Assembly (NCBI GenBank): GCA_903813345.2
Contig: CAIIXF020000008.1
Span: 38,194,867-38,258,866 of the forward strand
Source: Owenia fusiformis
Lineage: Eukaryota > Annelida > Polychaeta > Sabellida > Oweniidae
DNA length: 64,000 bases
Direction: 5' to 3'
A program made the position numbers and the translations under genes. This document shows, piece by piece, positions 9,883 through 23,200 of this stretch; position 1 is the stretch's first letter; the number at the start of each line of letters is the position of its first letter. Below the pieces are notes generated by a model, which was not told where the DNA came from, did no database searches, and worked only from the letters and a program-made list of their open reading frames with translations.

Positions 9883-12800
9883 ACACTATATGGTGGGGAC
9901 TTACCATATTCTATTCTATTCTATAGAAACAAGACACTCTTTGTTGTTTTGAATTTGCCTTTAAATTGCCCAGCCAGGTTATTTTTATTGATGTAAACAT
10001 CGTAAACTCACCTTCATTGATCTTTACACGCAATCCAAGTCCATAAAATCGTCTACCTTGCATGATATTTATTCTTTTTTTATAGTGAAATAAAATTTCT
10101 CTGATTTCCACCATTTTCCTGTCGACTAGGCTGCCATCTATATGTAAGCTTATCATGAACAGACAAAAACGGGACAACTTCTATTTTAAATGAAAACGTT
10201 CAATATCTCATCATGGGCTCTACCACAACACTGAGTAAAAATTTTACAATAGTTCACGGTGTTCCAGGTGGAATTACATCTAGCCAAGAAATGGCCAGAG
10301 ACTCGAGTAAGTAGGGACATAATCAAGTCAAAAATAATTTACCCTATTTTTTTCTTTTTCAAACTTCCACATTTGTAGTGTTAACTATAGATAGCATAAG
10401 GGGAGGGGAGCTTCTGTTCCCTATGACCAACTCTCATCCAGCCTACTTAAAGACTATTCTTGCCATTTCCCATCGCAAATGACCTCCAAATGAACCCACG
10501 CTTGCTATTCGAAAATTGGACAATTTTTTAAAAAGTTTATCGGCCTTTTATCGAATGACCGTGTGGAAGGGGAATTAGAAAGTATAAATAAATGGCTATA
10601 TCACTGCAAAATACTTCCAGTGACGCGATAACTAAAGACGATTTATAGTATAACAACGATAACTTACCGAATAGTCATGAAAGTCCGAACTTTCCAAAAT
10701 CTGAGTCAACTTTTTGAAGAGCTTTTAACTATTTTCGTGACACGCCACAAATATTTTTCAAGTGTTAAGGCTTCACTGGGCAAGTTTTCTCAAATCACTT
10801 ATATAAAGTGCTATTTGAAATCAAATTTAAAACTTTATGATATATTCATAAGTATGTTCAATATTTTAAAACGCATTCTCAAGGTAGAAATATGTTTCTC
10901 TTTAGAGAAAAAGCTGGATTCTGTTGGTGCTGCCATCTTTATATCGGCCCAGAACCTATGATATAAAAGATGGCATGGTAATCTGTCTGTGTTTATTTAA
11001 ATATTGAGAAAAATATAATACTGGATTCTGTTTGTGCTGCCATCTTTATATCAGCCCAGAACCTATGGACCCTACGGTACAACTTACTTGTGACCAAGTG
11101 TTACAGTGGAGATTGTCCCGAACTTGAGAGGGAAGTTGATAAATTTGGTTATGCAATTGCTGTCACTTGACTTTATGTAAATGGTATACTATGATCCTTA
11201 CTTCAGGTATCCCCAATTCGCGTTATTTGCACGAATCTCATGCTATAGCCTTGTTAAATCGGAAAATGAGCGATTCTGACAGTGTTAAACATATTTTTGC
11301 CTGAAAATCCCTAGCCTGCCTTGTATTCATTGAACACATCGATTCATAAGAAAAGTACTCACAATATGTGCGAACACAAATTAAAAGAGCTTAATAAGTA
11401 GCAATTGACCGAATATTTTTTGTTGGATTAAACTATTTGGACGTGTCCAAAAATATCCCTTCTGCATCGTTAACTCCACTTTCTACATTTACAGTCATTT
11501 CTGGCAATTTTAAGATAATGATAGTTAAAATATAAACACGATCTTTAGAGTAGTGAATATTATTCCACGTTGTTGAATGGATAGTCTCTTTAAACTTAAT
11601 TAAATAACACTAAATGCAAATTTAGTACATATTTCTGGCATTTATGGTATATAATTGCGAGTTCTATGGAGTATGATGGAATGATCGCCAAAATAGATAC
11701 GTGGGCCAGTATGAAGAAGAACATCTTAGGTAGAAGTCAAGTAATGTTAGTTTATAGTATAGAATCTTACCGTTTTGCTCCATTCCAACGAATGTCGTAT
11801 TCCATGTTCTAAATCGTTTGAAAAAGCACGTCCGGATCAATTCAATTGTTAAGACTCGAGCACCGTGAATATAGGATAAGTGAAATTTTGTTTCAATTTC
11901 CGAAAAAAATGTTTCAAAGACTTGTTTTGACCTTTTTTGAAATTGAAATTGTAGCTTTATTTAAGGGGACCCATCTCTTGCCGAATTTGGCCCGTAATGT
12001 GAATGTACTTTTTTCCATTTGTTTAAAATTAGGGAAGGTTTCATGTGCTTATATTTCAATTTAAAATAAATTAAATATTCCCCGTAAAAATATTTCACTT
12101 AACGACGTCTTAAAGATGGCCATGGCGTTTTACAAAGACCTCTTTTTTAATGTCAATTTTTTCATGAGTAGGCTCAGTTATTGATAAAGCATCTGTTAGA
12201 ACATAATCATAGGTATGAGGGAAGGGATTTGTGATCCCTTACCCAAGTTCGGCAGTGCCATATCAAATCAGTTATCAACTTTTAATTGACTTACTATTTT
12301 CACAAACATTTAAATTTTTAAAGGGTGACGCATATCGTTTAGCAAATCGAACGCTCGTTTCTGGTGTTGCTCACCGTTTAGTATAAAAGGCCCGATCCCG
12401 GAATAATACTCAAGGGTTCACAGGTTCGAGGTCGTTGTGTCAACACCTCTAACTGTTATATAGCATAAGTATATTACAGATCGTCACACATTTATAAAAG
12501 GGTGATTTTTATTTTGACAAATCAATTCCACATTTATTGGTGAAGTTTCAGGATCTTCTATTTGTGTATAATAAGGAAAAATTGGCATCTAAATTTCCCC
12601 ATAACGTAATAGCACACAGCTTGGCATATGAAATATCCTACAAATGAAACAAAGCAAGACAAACCGGTTTCTAATACAAGGATCTATATTGGCTGTTGTA
12701 CATGTATTCTTTGAACGCAATCACTCTTTGGATAACGTTTTCAAAATCATTATAAACGGATTACTTTATCTCAAAGACAATTTCAATAAACTGGATTTTA

Positions 12801-13300
12801 CAGAACTCCCCTTATTTCTTAAAAATGGACTGATCCAGTTGATTCGCCTGGAGCCGCCATATTGTTTTTATACGGGATGCCAATCGGAACCCTTTAAGGA
12901 GAAACTAAGAATTGACACAAATTTTATTGTTCTAAACAAAAGTTCATATCCTAAATAACATTTAAAAATGTTAGTCCCCTTAAAATAAAATTTCGTTTAG
13001 TCACACGCGTTCACGGAATTGCAGAAATGTAAACTCATCTTGGAATACATGATTGCTATTTGAACAATAGATATCGGTTTTATCACATTTAAATCGGTCA
13101 CAAATAAAAATACAGCATGAAACTGTAAACAGTTCGATACATTTCTAATATTGGGAAGACCCATGAGACTCGAATGAACATGATTTTTCCTATTAAGTTG
13201 TTACTTGATGCATTAATGTAAGACACTGTTTCTCGTCCGTTACCGTATCCATTTTTGCATATTGAAATGATCCGATCTATAAGGTGAAACTAGAAAATGG
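9883..13300. other. Gene-poor stretch with dispersed repeats
   Basis: No reading frame here shows a domain I recognise, including the 94- and 104-codon frames near 10677 and 12644. A ~45-bp motif around TTGGTGCTGCCATCTTTATA occurs at about 10915-10965, again about 105 bp downstream at 11022-11068, and a third time at 48950-48995. This indicates a dispersed repeat family rather than a gene. Confidence 0.5.
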
Positions 13301-13326
13301 AAAATTAAATACCAATGGACAAGATA

Positions 13327-13797
13327 TTATACAAATAGTGACTGCCATTGAGTGCAAAATATTTTTTCCCAGGGAATATCCTGTCCACTGACATGTTCCC
13401 GAGGCTGTAGGCCGAGGAACATGACAGTGGACAGGATATTCCAGAGGGGAACATTTTTACACTTTTTCCCGAAAATGTGGCAGTCACTAATTATATACCC
13501 CATATGTTTTCTGTAAACAAAAACAAAATGAGAAGACATTTCAACATTTAATGTTGACAGGTTCTTATCGGCATTTAAAGGTATTTTGGCTTTCAACTCC
13601 TATAATCTCAGCTATCAGGGAAGATAAAGCATACTAATGACTGGTCACATGACCTAACTGGTGATTAGTATATTTCTTCTTCCCTGATAGCAGAACTACC
13701 AGGGAATTAGTTCATCTATTAGTTCATCTATTTCATATCATGTGACCATGAATAAGCCAATGCACATCTAGAAAAGATATGGGGTATATATAAGATT
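13327..13797. mobile_element. Compound MITE, copy A
   Basis: There are two adjoining inverted-repeat modules. The first (about 13335-13488) is bounded by AGTGACTGCCA and TGGCAGTCACT and has a near-perfect internal hairpin of about 26 bp (GAATATCCTGTCCACTG and its complement). The second (about 13490-13797) is bounded by TATATACCCCATAT and ATATGGGGTATATA and has TTCCCTGATAGC in both orientations. The same two modules appear in reverse order and orientation at 61865-62205. Confidence 0.7.
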
Positions 13798-14292
13798 CCC
13801 TAAATTATGTTTTCAAGAATCAATGTGACAGATGTCACGGTGTAAGATTTTGCAATCGAAATTTAATTACCTAATTTGATTTCATACATTGTAGATATTT
13901 CAAGATATCCTGACACAATCCATCAGCTACATTTTCCGAGGCACGGAATCAGAAGACAATACAATATTTCAAAATATATTTAAAATATGATATAATGCAT
14001 GTAAATACACTACAGCCAACAAATTATCACGAAGCGTTATTACAATTATAATTTTTTGATACGATTCCACAATGGAAACAATGGAACGACCAATAATGAT
14101 TGCATTATACTGTATATCATTATTTCATTTCTTCTTATATTATGTAAAGGAAATCATTATCTTTAATCGTTTATTTCATGTTTTAAACATGCTATGCAGG
14201 GAGGAAATTACATTTTTATGGTCTACGAAAAATAGCCACTCCAAGGAGTAACAAATTACACTGAACAAAAATATTTTATCAAATCAGTTCTC

Positions 14293-15880
14293 ATTATGTC
14301 ACCACCAAGTAGTGGTGACATATTGTGGTGGTCTCCGTTTTTTTTATGGTTGGTGGTTTTAAGAAGTTGTCATCTTCGAGTTGTCAGAAGTTCAAACCTG
14401 TTTCAAATTGACCTTTTTTCAAAACCATCTACAGTTCTCAGAAATTCAAATCTGACTTAAGATTGAACTTAGTTATAATATTGTTAGCAACTAGGTGGTG
14501 ACATTTTGTCATGTTAATGCCTTGTTTTGAACATTTTATGATAGAAAAAACAAGGGAGTAGAAGTGCCTCATTTTTGGCAAAACCATTCCGAGGCATATT
14601 ACTCATAACTGTCACGTGATCGTATTCAAGTTACAGCCGCCAAAGATGTCAAATCATTAAAATGAAGCATTTATGACATTTCAATTTGAGCAGCCAATCT
14701 AAATGAATGCTAAATTATCAGAATGGGACGGTGGTCTTTACAATTTAAAGTTATATATATATGTTATCTTTAATAGATATATATTCACAAATCGTTCAAA
14801 CAAGATAACGTAAAACCAAAAAATAATGTAAAAGAAGCGGGGTTATTTGAATTTGAAATAACTTAGCTTGTATTCGCGAATGCAACTAACGCCTGTCGGC
14901 TACTGGATTAACCTACTATTTTATGGGCAACTCATTTTAATATGAATAGTACCTGTCACTATTTCATTCATATTTAAATCAATAAGTGGGTTAATCCGGT
15001 AGCCGCTAGCTGTTAGTTGCATTCCCGAATACAAGCATAGGTGTTGGTAAAGGGGATTCAAATTATAGTAAAGAATTTCAAAAATGGCAGCCATTTTGAA
15101 ATCAGCAGCTTTATTGCAGATAACGTACTGAAGGAAGGTTCGCTTCTACAGTCAATACTACTCGAGCAATGTTCGTTGTCGATGGGATAATTACCTTTTG
15201 ACATACCTCTGAGGCGAATGACTTTTGGTCCTAGGTTAGGTTATTATTATTAGGTTAGGCTATTCATTCGAAGTATTATTACCAAGAGCTCTTACAAAAT
15301 TTAGTAGTCATCCAGATGAAGGATCAAAACTAATACTCGTCCCAATTCAAATTTCCCGCCATAATAACCGTCAAAGTTCAATGAATGTAGGACGGAATGT
15401 TTCAATTTGCAGTAATTAAAAATGTCTGTGATAGATGAACTATTTGAAAGAACATGGATTGTTAGTGAACCATCAATGTTTCACTCCAAGAGACCAAAGT
15501 GTACCTGCCTTGCATGTACTTGTCTTAAGCATTGCAATCGTCTCCAACACTTTGGTAATTGCATGTTGGATCGGATTTATGGATTCAAGAATGCATCTGG
15601 GAAGAATGCAATACCAGTATACTAAAGTTTAAATTATAGCCCAAAGTGTACATTTTACAGGTATGAGTTGTGAGTTTAATTGATTATACAATAGATTTTG
15701 CACCAGGAATTTTGTAAAAGAGGGACAGCTCAAAGATAATGTCACCACATGCCACTGGTTACAGACGCCGACCGCTATTACAGACGCTGTTACATACACC
15801 GAACACCAACCTCCGAACACCATCCACAAAAGTTGGAGATTACAACAATATGTCACCACTTCTGGTGGTGATATAAAAAG
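14293..15880. mobile_element. Possible 1.6 kb element bounded by inverted GTCACCAC repeats
   Basis: A ~45-bp block at 14293-14340 with GTCACCACCAAGTAGTGGTG matches, inverted, a block at about 15828-15880. The block itself is partly palindromic. A different MITE lies inside at 14869-15036. The short overlapping frames at 15422-15632 have no recognisable domain. Boundaries and class are uncertain. Confidence 0.35.
14867..15038. mobile_element. 170-bp MITE
   Basis: The ends GCTTGTATTCGCGAATGC and GCATTCCCGAATACAAGC are imperfect inverted repeats extending over about 45 bp through AACTAAC and GGATTAACC. A related copy lies at 53070-53210. Confidence 0.65.
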
Positions 15881-15954
15881 GTTGTTGTGATGAGGGTGCA
15901 CCGCACATTTTATAATATCGGCATTGTCTAAGGAGATAATATAAGGCTCTTAAT

Positions 15955-16448
15955 CACAGGTAGTAATCAAACAGCACTCTCATGCAAAATCTGCAGATTC
16001 TGGTAAAAAGATTTTGGAAATATTGTTCAAAACAAAGGATTTATATTGTAAGTTTATCGACCTAAATTATTCTTGTTAGTATATTCAGCTATACCGGAAT
16101 GCGCTTTACATCATCTGTGTGTTTTAGAATACTTACATTTGTCGAGATTGTTTGTGAGACTGCACACAATTGGACATCTGCACACAATTTGCCATCTGCA
16201 CACAATTTGCCATCTCAACTGTGCCAGTTTACGAAGAAACTTGAGATAAGCTGACGTCAGCCATGGGTGAATAGGGTAGGCAAATATGTGATTCGACTTA
16301 ATATACCATAAAGAGATATGTTAATCATAGTAAATTGAGATCAAGGTCCAGTTTTATGGCCTACCTGTATATGTTTTACTCCGAAAGTGCGATTTTCACC
16401 CGGATCTTGCGGAATTTGCAAGAGAGTGCTGTTTGATTACTACCTGTG
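15955..16448. mobile_element. MITE with ~50-bp inverted repeats and adjacent TTAA
   Basis: The left end CACAGGTAGTAATCAAACAG and the following ACTCTC match the reverse complement of the right end, extending imperfectly to about 50 bp. TTAA lies next to both ends (offset by one base on the left), suggesting a piggyBac-like insertion site. Inside, a 20-bp unit around CTGCACACAATTTGCCAT occurs three times (16159-16215). Confidence 0.55.
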
Positions 16449-16890
16449 TTAAAGGCCATGGACATTGATATTAGCCTAATTGCACTAAATCAAACGATTA
16501 CTTAATTGAAATGAAATGCAATTTCTAGACCAACAACGCACCATACCCTGTCAACGAAATTGATTTTTTAAATAATGGTTCCCTAAATCTAATTTCGACC
16601 TATGATTGATTCATGCAAACTGAATATCAAATTGATTTACGTGTTCTCATTAAGTTCCTAGGCCCGGCTCCTCAGTCATGCTTTGGAAATACCTTATTAT
16701 AGATGTCTACAATATCATTGGTGTCTTTATTGGCGTATGAACCAATCAAGTTACACCGTCAATTGATGATGGGAAAACTGTAGATAAATTAATAGATATT
16801 AACAATATCTGCTTTATATAATCTTCGCAAGTATGGCATAGAGCCATAAAGATTTACTCCTTCACGTTCCTTTTGGAGTTTTCAAGAATC

Positions 16891-18369
16891 ATGGAGACAT
16901 CTATGAAGCGATTAACGATTATTCTATTTACAACTATCAACCATGTCACGGGTCATCAGACGTTCAAAAAACATGTGAGCTTCAAGGGAACGGCTGATGT
17001 CATCCGGGAAATCAAAACCAATTCACTAATAAAATGCGCAGCAAAGTGCGCGGAATACGAAGAATGCGCAGTATTTGATTTTGATCCAAATAAAATGTGT
17101 GAAACAAGATGTCGCCTGCTGGGGAACCACGCAATAGAATCGGAGACTGGATATGATAATATATATTTCCCTATAAACAAAGGTAATACATATTTGATTT
17201 TCATTAATTTTAATTACTTATCTTAACATATTTTTAGACATATAAAACAAGTCGTTTAACAAAATTATTGAGCTGTAAGTCTGTTTCATGCTTTAACTGA
17301 TTGAAACCGTTTTTTTTATATTGACATACTCCGAATGGAATCGTGGTATAGTAAAAACGTAAATTTTGATTACATAGTTCATACTAGGCCTATTCTAGTA
17401 TAGTATTCATTTTGTACATGTTAATTGAACATCTGTTTTTTAAAGTAGCGATATGATCTCGGTCGGAATTTTCTGATTTGTTTCAGGACGTTAACGACTC
17501 TTAGGACGATTTAATAACCAAAATACTTTCCCTGGCTAACTTTAATTTTAAAGTATAAACATAGTCAGTATTCAATAAATCCTAATTCTTCTTCTACGCG
17601 TGTTCAAAAAGTTCACCATATCGATACCACTCCTTTTAATTACAAAGTTTATACTATTCTAGTAAAGTATTCATTTTGTACATGTTAATTGCACATCCGT
17701 ATTTTAAAGTACTGATATGATCTAGGTCGGAATTTTCTGATTTGTTTCAGGACGTTAAAGATTCTTAGGACGTTTTATTAACCAAAATACGTTCCCTGGC
17801 TAACTTTAATTTCGAGGAGAAGAAATACACTTGAATAAATAAAAACAATTCAATAAACATAGTAATTATTCAATGAATCCTAATTCTTCTTATTTCTATC
17901 CTTTTCAGGTATCACGCCCATCTATTATTTTTTGTCACAGAACTTTCCAACATATGGTTTATGTCCTGTAGAAGTGACCAATTCATATCTCTCAAAAATT
18001 ATCGATGGCTGCAAAGATTACTTCAAGATCCTCTCCCCCGGGCTTTCAGGCGCTGACGGGACAATTTCTATTCAGTCAGTAACGTATCCGAATCGTTATT
18101 GGCATGCAAGTGCAAGAGGCGCGACACTCTATTTTGATGATAGAACCACTGCAACCGACCAGGCAGTGTTCGACCAACATGCGACATTCATTCTCCATAT
18201 TGACCAAATGTATACTGGATATTATACATTCGAGTCTGTCGAATACCTAGGCTACTACGTGCGTCATTATGGTTTTGTTCACAAACTAGATCCATTAGAG
18301 AATACTGGTATATACTATAGCGATGCCAGTTTAAAGGCAGAATCAAACGGACATTTTCTGATTGAATGA
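16891..18369 (+). CDS. Secreted protein with PAN/apple-like and AbfB domains (2 exons)
   Basis: Exons are 16891-17182 and 17909-18369; AAAG|GTAATA and TTTTCAG|GT join in frame to a 250-residue protein. The start is the ATG at 16891, preceding a signal peptide (about METSMKRLTIILFTTINHVT). Residues ~25-95 have the cysteine spacing of a PAN/apple module (KCAAKC, ECAVFD, CETRC). The second exon from about residue 125 carries two repeats of the AbfB type (SIQSVTYPNRYWHA; FESVEYLGYYVRH, then FVHKLDP), a beta-trefoil arabinose-binding module first known from fungal arabinofuranosidases. No glycosidase catalytic domain is present, so I infer a secreted carbohydrate-binding or lectin-like protein, possibly for defence or adhesion. 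The protein ends at TGA 18367-18369. Expression is not shown. Confidence 0.8.
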
Positions 18370-18792
18370 TTAAAAACCAGTCAGATTCCAATTAGAAAAT
18401 TGACAAAGACAATTCATTCAAACAAAGACTGATTATAATGTCATTTTAGATGTTTATTAAAACTATGTATGACCGAAAAGTAAATATATAAAGTTACTAT
18501 AAAGTACTAACATATTTGTTAAACTGTACTACTTTATAGTTAATCCATCCCAGAATATTGTAAAATGTTTATAGCAAAATGCCAAAAAGTACATATTATG
18601 TAAAAATATAAACAAGTATCAGATTATAGTCTGCACTAAAATTCAAATGTGAAATGTGAATTAAAAAAGTATTTCTCTCAGTTCAATTTCATTTATGTGA
18701 GTAAAACTTGCTGTGTCATGATTTACCTTTAAAATAGGACCTTGTGTATCATCATGTAGACAGCCAGACAGGTCCAACCTTAAATATTACAT

Positions 18793-19244
18793 TACAGTGT
18801 TGGCCAAAAAACAAAACAATACCCTCAGTTTAAAGGTGAATATCATACGATATATGTTAAACCATTCCATGTATTATATATCATTTTAATGATGTATAAC
18901 CTTCTAAAGAGGTACATTTATACAAGTTTAGCGTAAAATTCACCTATAATATTTGTACTTATATATTTTTAATTAAACTATCAATTGTGTACTCTTAAAT
19001 AAATTTATAAAGATTCAGTCAAGCATATTGAGCGCAGCTGTGACTGCAATATGGAGGGTAATTTTCATTTTTTGAATTTTGGTTGCCCATGCCCTCTAAC
19101 TCCACAAGAAAGGGTTTTCAATGGGATGGTGTCATATTGTTAGGAAATGATTTATCTTTAAAATGATATAGAAACAAATATATATAGAACAAATATCATA
19201 TAATATCTTTAAACTTGTGTATTGTTTTTTTGGCCCACCCTGTA
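18793..19244. mobile_element. TACAG..CTGTA element, family shared with 59936-60566
   Basis: It begins TACAGTGTTGGCCAAAAAAC and ends TTTTTTTGGCCCACCCTGTA. Internal blocks such as TTAGGAAATGATTTATCTTT and AACTCCACAAGAAAGGG are shared with the element in the racemase intron. A TA target site is likely, as for Tc1/mariner-type MITEs. It lies between the PAN/AbfB gene and the 3' end of POMT2. Confidence 0.6.
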
Positions 19245-19617
19245 CATACAGTAAAATCTGTATACTCAGACGCCTCTCCCATTGACTCACATATTAAGAG
19301 ATCTTGAAATGAGAACATCTGCTAATTTTTGGCTGGTCCCAGAGGTGTTTGGATTAGAGAGGTTTTACTGTTATGAACATAACATATTTTACCCACACTA
19401 TAAATATGCTTCTGTATTATACACAATACACTATGATTCAATTTTGATAAATTTTGGTCCCATTTTTATCATAATTTATAATTTAAAAGCACCATTACCT
19501 AAATATCATTCAATAATGTAAATAAATGACAGTGAATACAATAAAGTGTGTATATTTATATGAATAAAATCATTGTACATTATACATACATTATGTATTC
19601 AGTCACTCAATCATTCA

Positions 19618-19690
19618 GTTCTCAAATACAAATGATATGTCTTTCAAATACAAATGATATGTCTTTCAAATACAAATGATATGTCTTAAT
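19618..19690. repeat. 23-bp tandem repeat, three copies
   Basis: The unit CTCAAATACAAATGATATGT, with CTTT variants, is repeated three times. It is simple sequence in the spacer. Confidence 0.7.
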
Positions 19691-20291
19691 TATCACAATT
19701 GATTAAGCTTCATATAAGCTTCAATTTTAATTTGGATCATATGATTCTTGATTTTATATTGCATTTTATATGTTTCTCGATTGTAAACTCTGTATGTTAA
19801 ATAATAAATAGGCCAATATCTAAATAATTTTTACCTCTGAGTCTTGGAAAGACACTTTAATTTTTGTAATATTTTAGGATCAGAGATAGAGATTGAACTC
19901 TTTAATTAACAGCTGGTTTCTCTATTTCATTCTTTCTTATTTATATAATATACCATACACTAATATATATTTATTGAATAACTTGTCTTACAAGCTAAAA
20001 AATACAATTCACAAAACATACAGCATTTGCATGAAACACATCATTGAATAAAGTCATATTTTATACATACACTTTGAGTCACCAAATTGGTGGTTGAATA
20101 AATATACAAATACACTTTGAGTGTTATTTTTCTGCTTAATATCACCAGTGTAATTGTGACAGTATATCTCTCACACTGACATCATCAGATCCTTTTCTAA
20201 CTTTTTATTTTTAAATATATTGTCATTATGCTTTTGAGCTTATAGAGCGACCAAATTATAGTCGAGGAATGCCATAGGCCTCTGGATAAGT

Positions 20292-23200
20292 CTAGAAGTC
20301 CCATGAGTTCAGCCAATGTTGCCTATGATATGAGCTTGTTGTGTTTGTGGCCTGGGGTCCATGCATGCCATAAGCCAGGGGATGAAACAGGTAAAAACTA
20401 AAATAGAAAAATATTAAACCAACTAGATATAATATAATGTTAAGGTTCTTTTACAAATGGGTCAGAAAAAGCAAATACTATAAGAGGTGTTTGAATTTAC
20501 AGAATTTACTTGAATTATATCTATATGTTCCTTATGTTGTGAAAGTTTCATGAGGAAAAATACAAGATAACAAAAGTTAGAGCAAAATTAGCAATACTTA
20601 TAGAAGGTGAAGAAAGTGAAGGTATAGAACAAGGTCCTTACCCCCTGCCTAATCAAGAGGATGACTAAACCTGGTTCAAATGTACATAGGAGTCTTTCCT
20701 GAGTTAAAATCTTGAAATTGATGAATATCGACGAATTGAAGTAATATGGAAGTCATTAATTTGTATAAGTTGTTGGTAATATCAAGAATGCGATTGTCTT
20801 TCAAAGGGTGACTGGAATATAGACCTACCTATAGACTATTCCAGATAGTAAAGTACCCCAGAGTACATGGAAGACAGATGTTGACATAGATGCTGGTAAA
20901 TGTTGGTATAATCTTGTTATTATGTAATCTAACATCACACCTGAAATAACCAAATAAGATGTTTTATTTATTTTAAGGCATTTGACATATTCTCAATTTT
21001 ATTGAAGCTTTCAAAGAAATTTCACCTCATCCCCATTTGAAATCAGTATGGGATATTTTGGATTATAAAGTATTTTACAATTCTCGAAATCGTCGTTCCC
21101 TCTTCAAAAGAGAAGACGCGAAAATCTTTCCTTATAAGGGCAAAATATTTCCCATGATGCAGTTCGCGGAGGAACAAATTTATACTTCCTTATTTTCCCT
21201 CATAGGTTTAACATGGGGATTTTCACACCTATTTTTCAAACGATATATTAGTTCATATTCCCGTACGAGAGTACAGAAAAAATTATTAGAAACGATTGAT
21301 CTCTCATTAATCTTAATATAACAGCTATTTTTTTCATTGTATTAATTCATAGCGTGGTGAAAACGATGATTGAAAAGTGAGAAAATATTCCGGAAGAGAA
21401 GGTCACGTGATCAGTTGACTAGTCGCCATATTGGAAAAAACAATTCCATTCGACTTTCAATACTTGCATGCCAATCTTACCGCACTACAAACTGCGACAT
21501 CGATGCAACAACTGAATAAAAGTATTCATCTTCAAATTACATTATAGAGTTACGTTAAAAACCCACAAACAACTGAGCAGTAGACCAAAGAAAATGTGTC
21601 GCTATTATCTAGGTCAATCTGTTCAGTGGTCAGAAAGCAAATCTATAGTACTCGTTTCCGAATTTTGTTGTTCATTGTACAATCTTTTATTGATTAAACT
21701 CGGTACACTGACTATTAAAGCAATGACAAAGAAGAATACTTACGATGGTGTCATTGTTTTATTTAGCGTGCGGGTGTAAAAACAAAATTGAGTAATTAGT
21801 TTGATTTAGAACTTTCGTGTCACGCAAATAGCTACGCGAAATGCATAGTGGGAAAATATTGACCAATCAAATTTTGTCCTTTTTGAGTGCATATTTGCGA
21901 ACGTTCTGATTCAAAGAGCGAACCGCGAAAAGGAGAATTCAATCATACAAGTATTTCAATAACAATTCAACAGATTACTAAACAGAGTTGGTTTTCTTAT
22001 GAAGTACATAATTTTTCTGACACAGAATGTATATTGAACTTCGAATTCAAAGTTTTCAAATGGCTGATAATCACGTCAATCTTACTGGAGAAACATGAGA
22101 ACATGAGGAGTGGTCAGCAATTTTAAATCAACTAACAGTTGAGTCAACTTAACTGTTTTGAATATGATTTCATAATATTATTCTAGGTTTTTAAGTTTTT
22201 AAATTAAAATTCTTTAACTTTTCTTTACAAGGATTTCTTGCCTTTTAAGTATGACATCATAAATGTGGACAATCTACCATTTCTCTGGTTTAACCCAAAA
22301 TTTTTGAATTTATCAAAAAGGTCTATTGCAACTTACCCGAGAGCATGCAGTTATAAAGGAATGCTGGGAAATAATGATGGAAGTATAACACACGACCCAT
22401 TGTCCAGAATGGCAGATAATGGAGTGCCCAGGCAAGTAAGAACCACCAACAACCGTTGAATGTTCTAATATCACCTTCTGAAAAAAAGGATTTTGAAGTC
22501 AATTATTATTTAGTTCATTTTATAATGGTGGCCAACCTAGTCAAGGGTGCCCTACAATTATCACACAGATATATAGTCAATGTTTAGTCAAGATATAGTC
22601 AATGTTTAAGTGTCTCTGCTTTGCACATAAATCTTTTCACATAGCAATCAAATCAATTTTTTGCATTGAAGTCAAAAACATAATATAATACCAAGCAGCT
22701 ATTTTAATGACTCTTAATTACTCTCAGGAATATTGATGTGCTTTTATTAACAATTGTATTTTAAATCATGGAATATATTTACAAATCTTTTTAAAAATGA
22801 TCAATTTTATCATCATAAGTATGTGGAATGCCAGTTCCATGAAATGCAAGAGATTAAGTTATGTTACCTATCAGAATACTAAAGACATACCTATATCTTT
22901 CGAGATCTTACACCCTCTATTAAGAGCAAAGGAATATATCAAATAGATGATAAGGAATGTTGCCAAGACAACCAAGTTTCCCCAAAATATAATTGGGTTA
23001 CCAAGGAGATAGATACGGTAATCACCCCCAGAGAAAGGTTGTCCCTGAAAAAATAAATATATGTGTAACGAATTAGAAAAATTCAAGTTCTTTTTAAGAA
23101 GTAAAGCGATCAAGTATGTAAATAAGCTTTGGGGTAAACTTGTGTTATTTAAGAAAATGTTATTGTAAACAAGACTTAGAAATATCATTTGATGTAATTA

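Noticed and set aside
12380-12450. tRNA-like B box (GGTTCGAGGTC) suggesting a tRNA-derived SINE
   Set aside because: No matching A box at the right distance and no cloverleaf could be drawn.
10677-12958. 94- and 104-codon plus-strand frames as small genes
   Set aside because: They have no recognisable domains or splice partners, and part of the first overlaps a repeat found again at 11.0 and 48.9 kb.
15422-15632. Two overlapping frames (VIDELFERTW.. and a hydrophobic one) as a receptor or enzyme exon
   Set aside because: They are short, have no flanking splice logic that I could confirm, and lie inside a probable transposable element.
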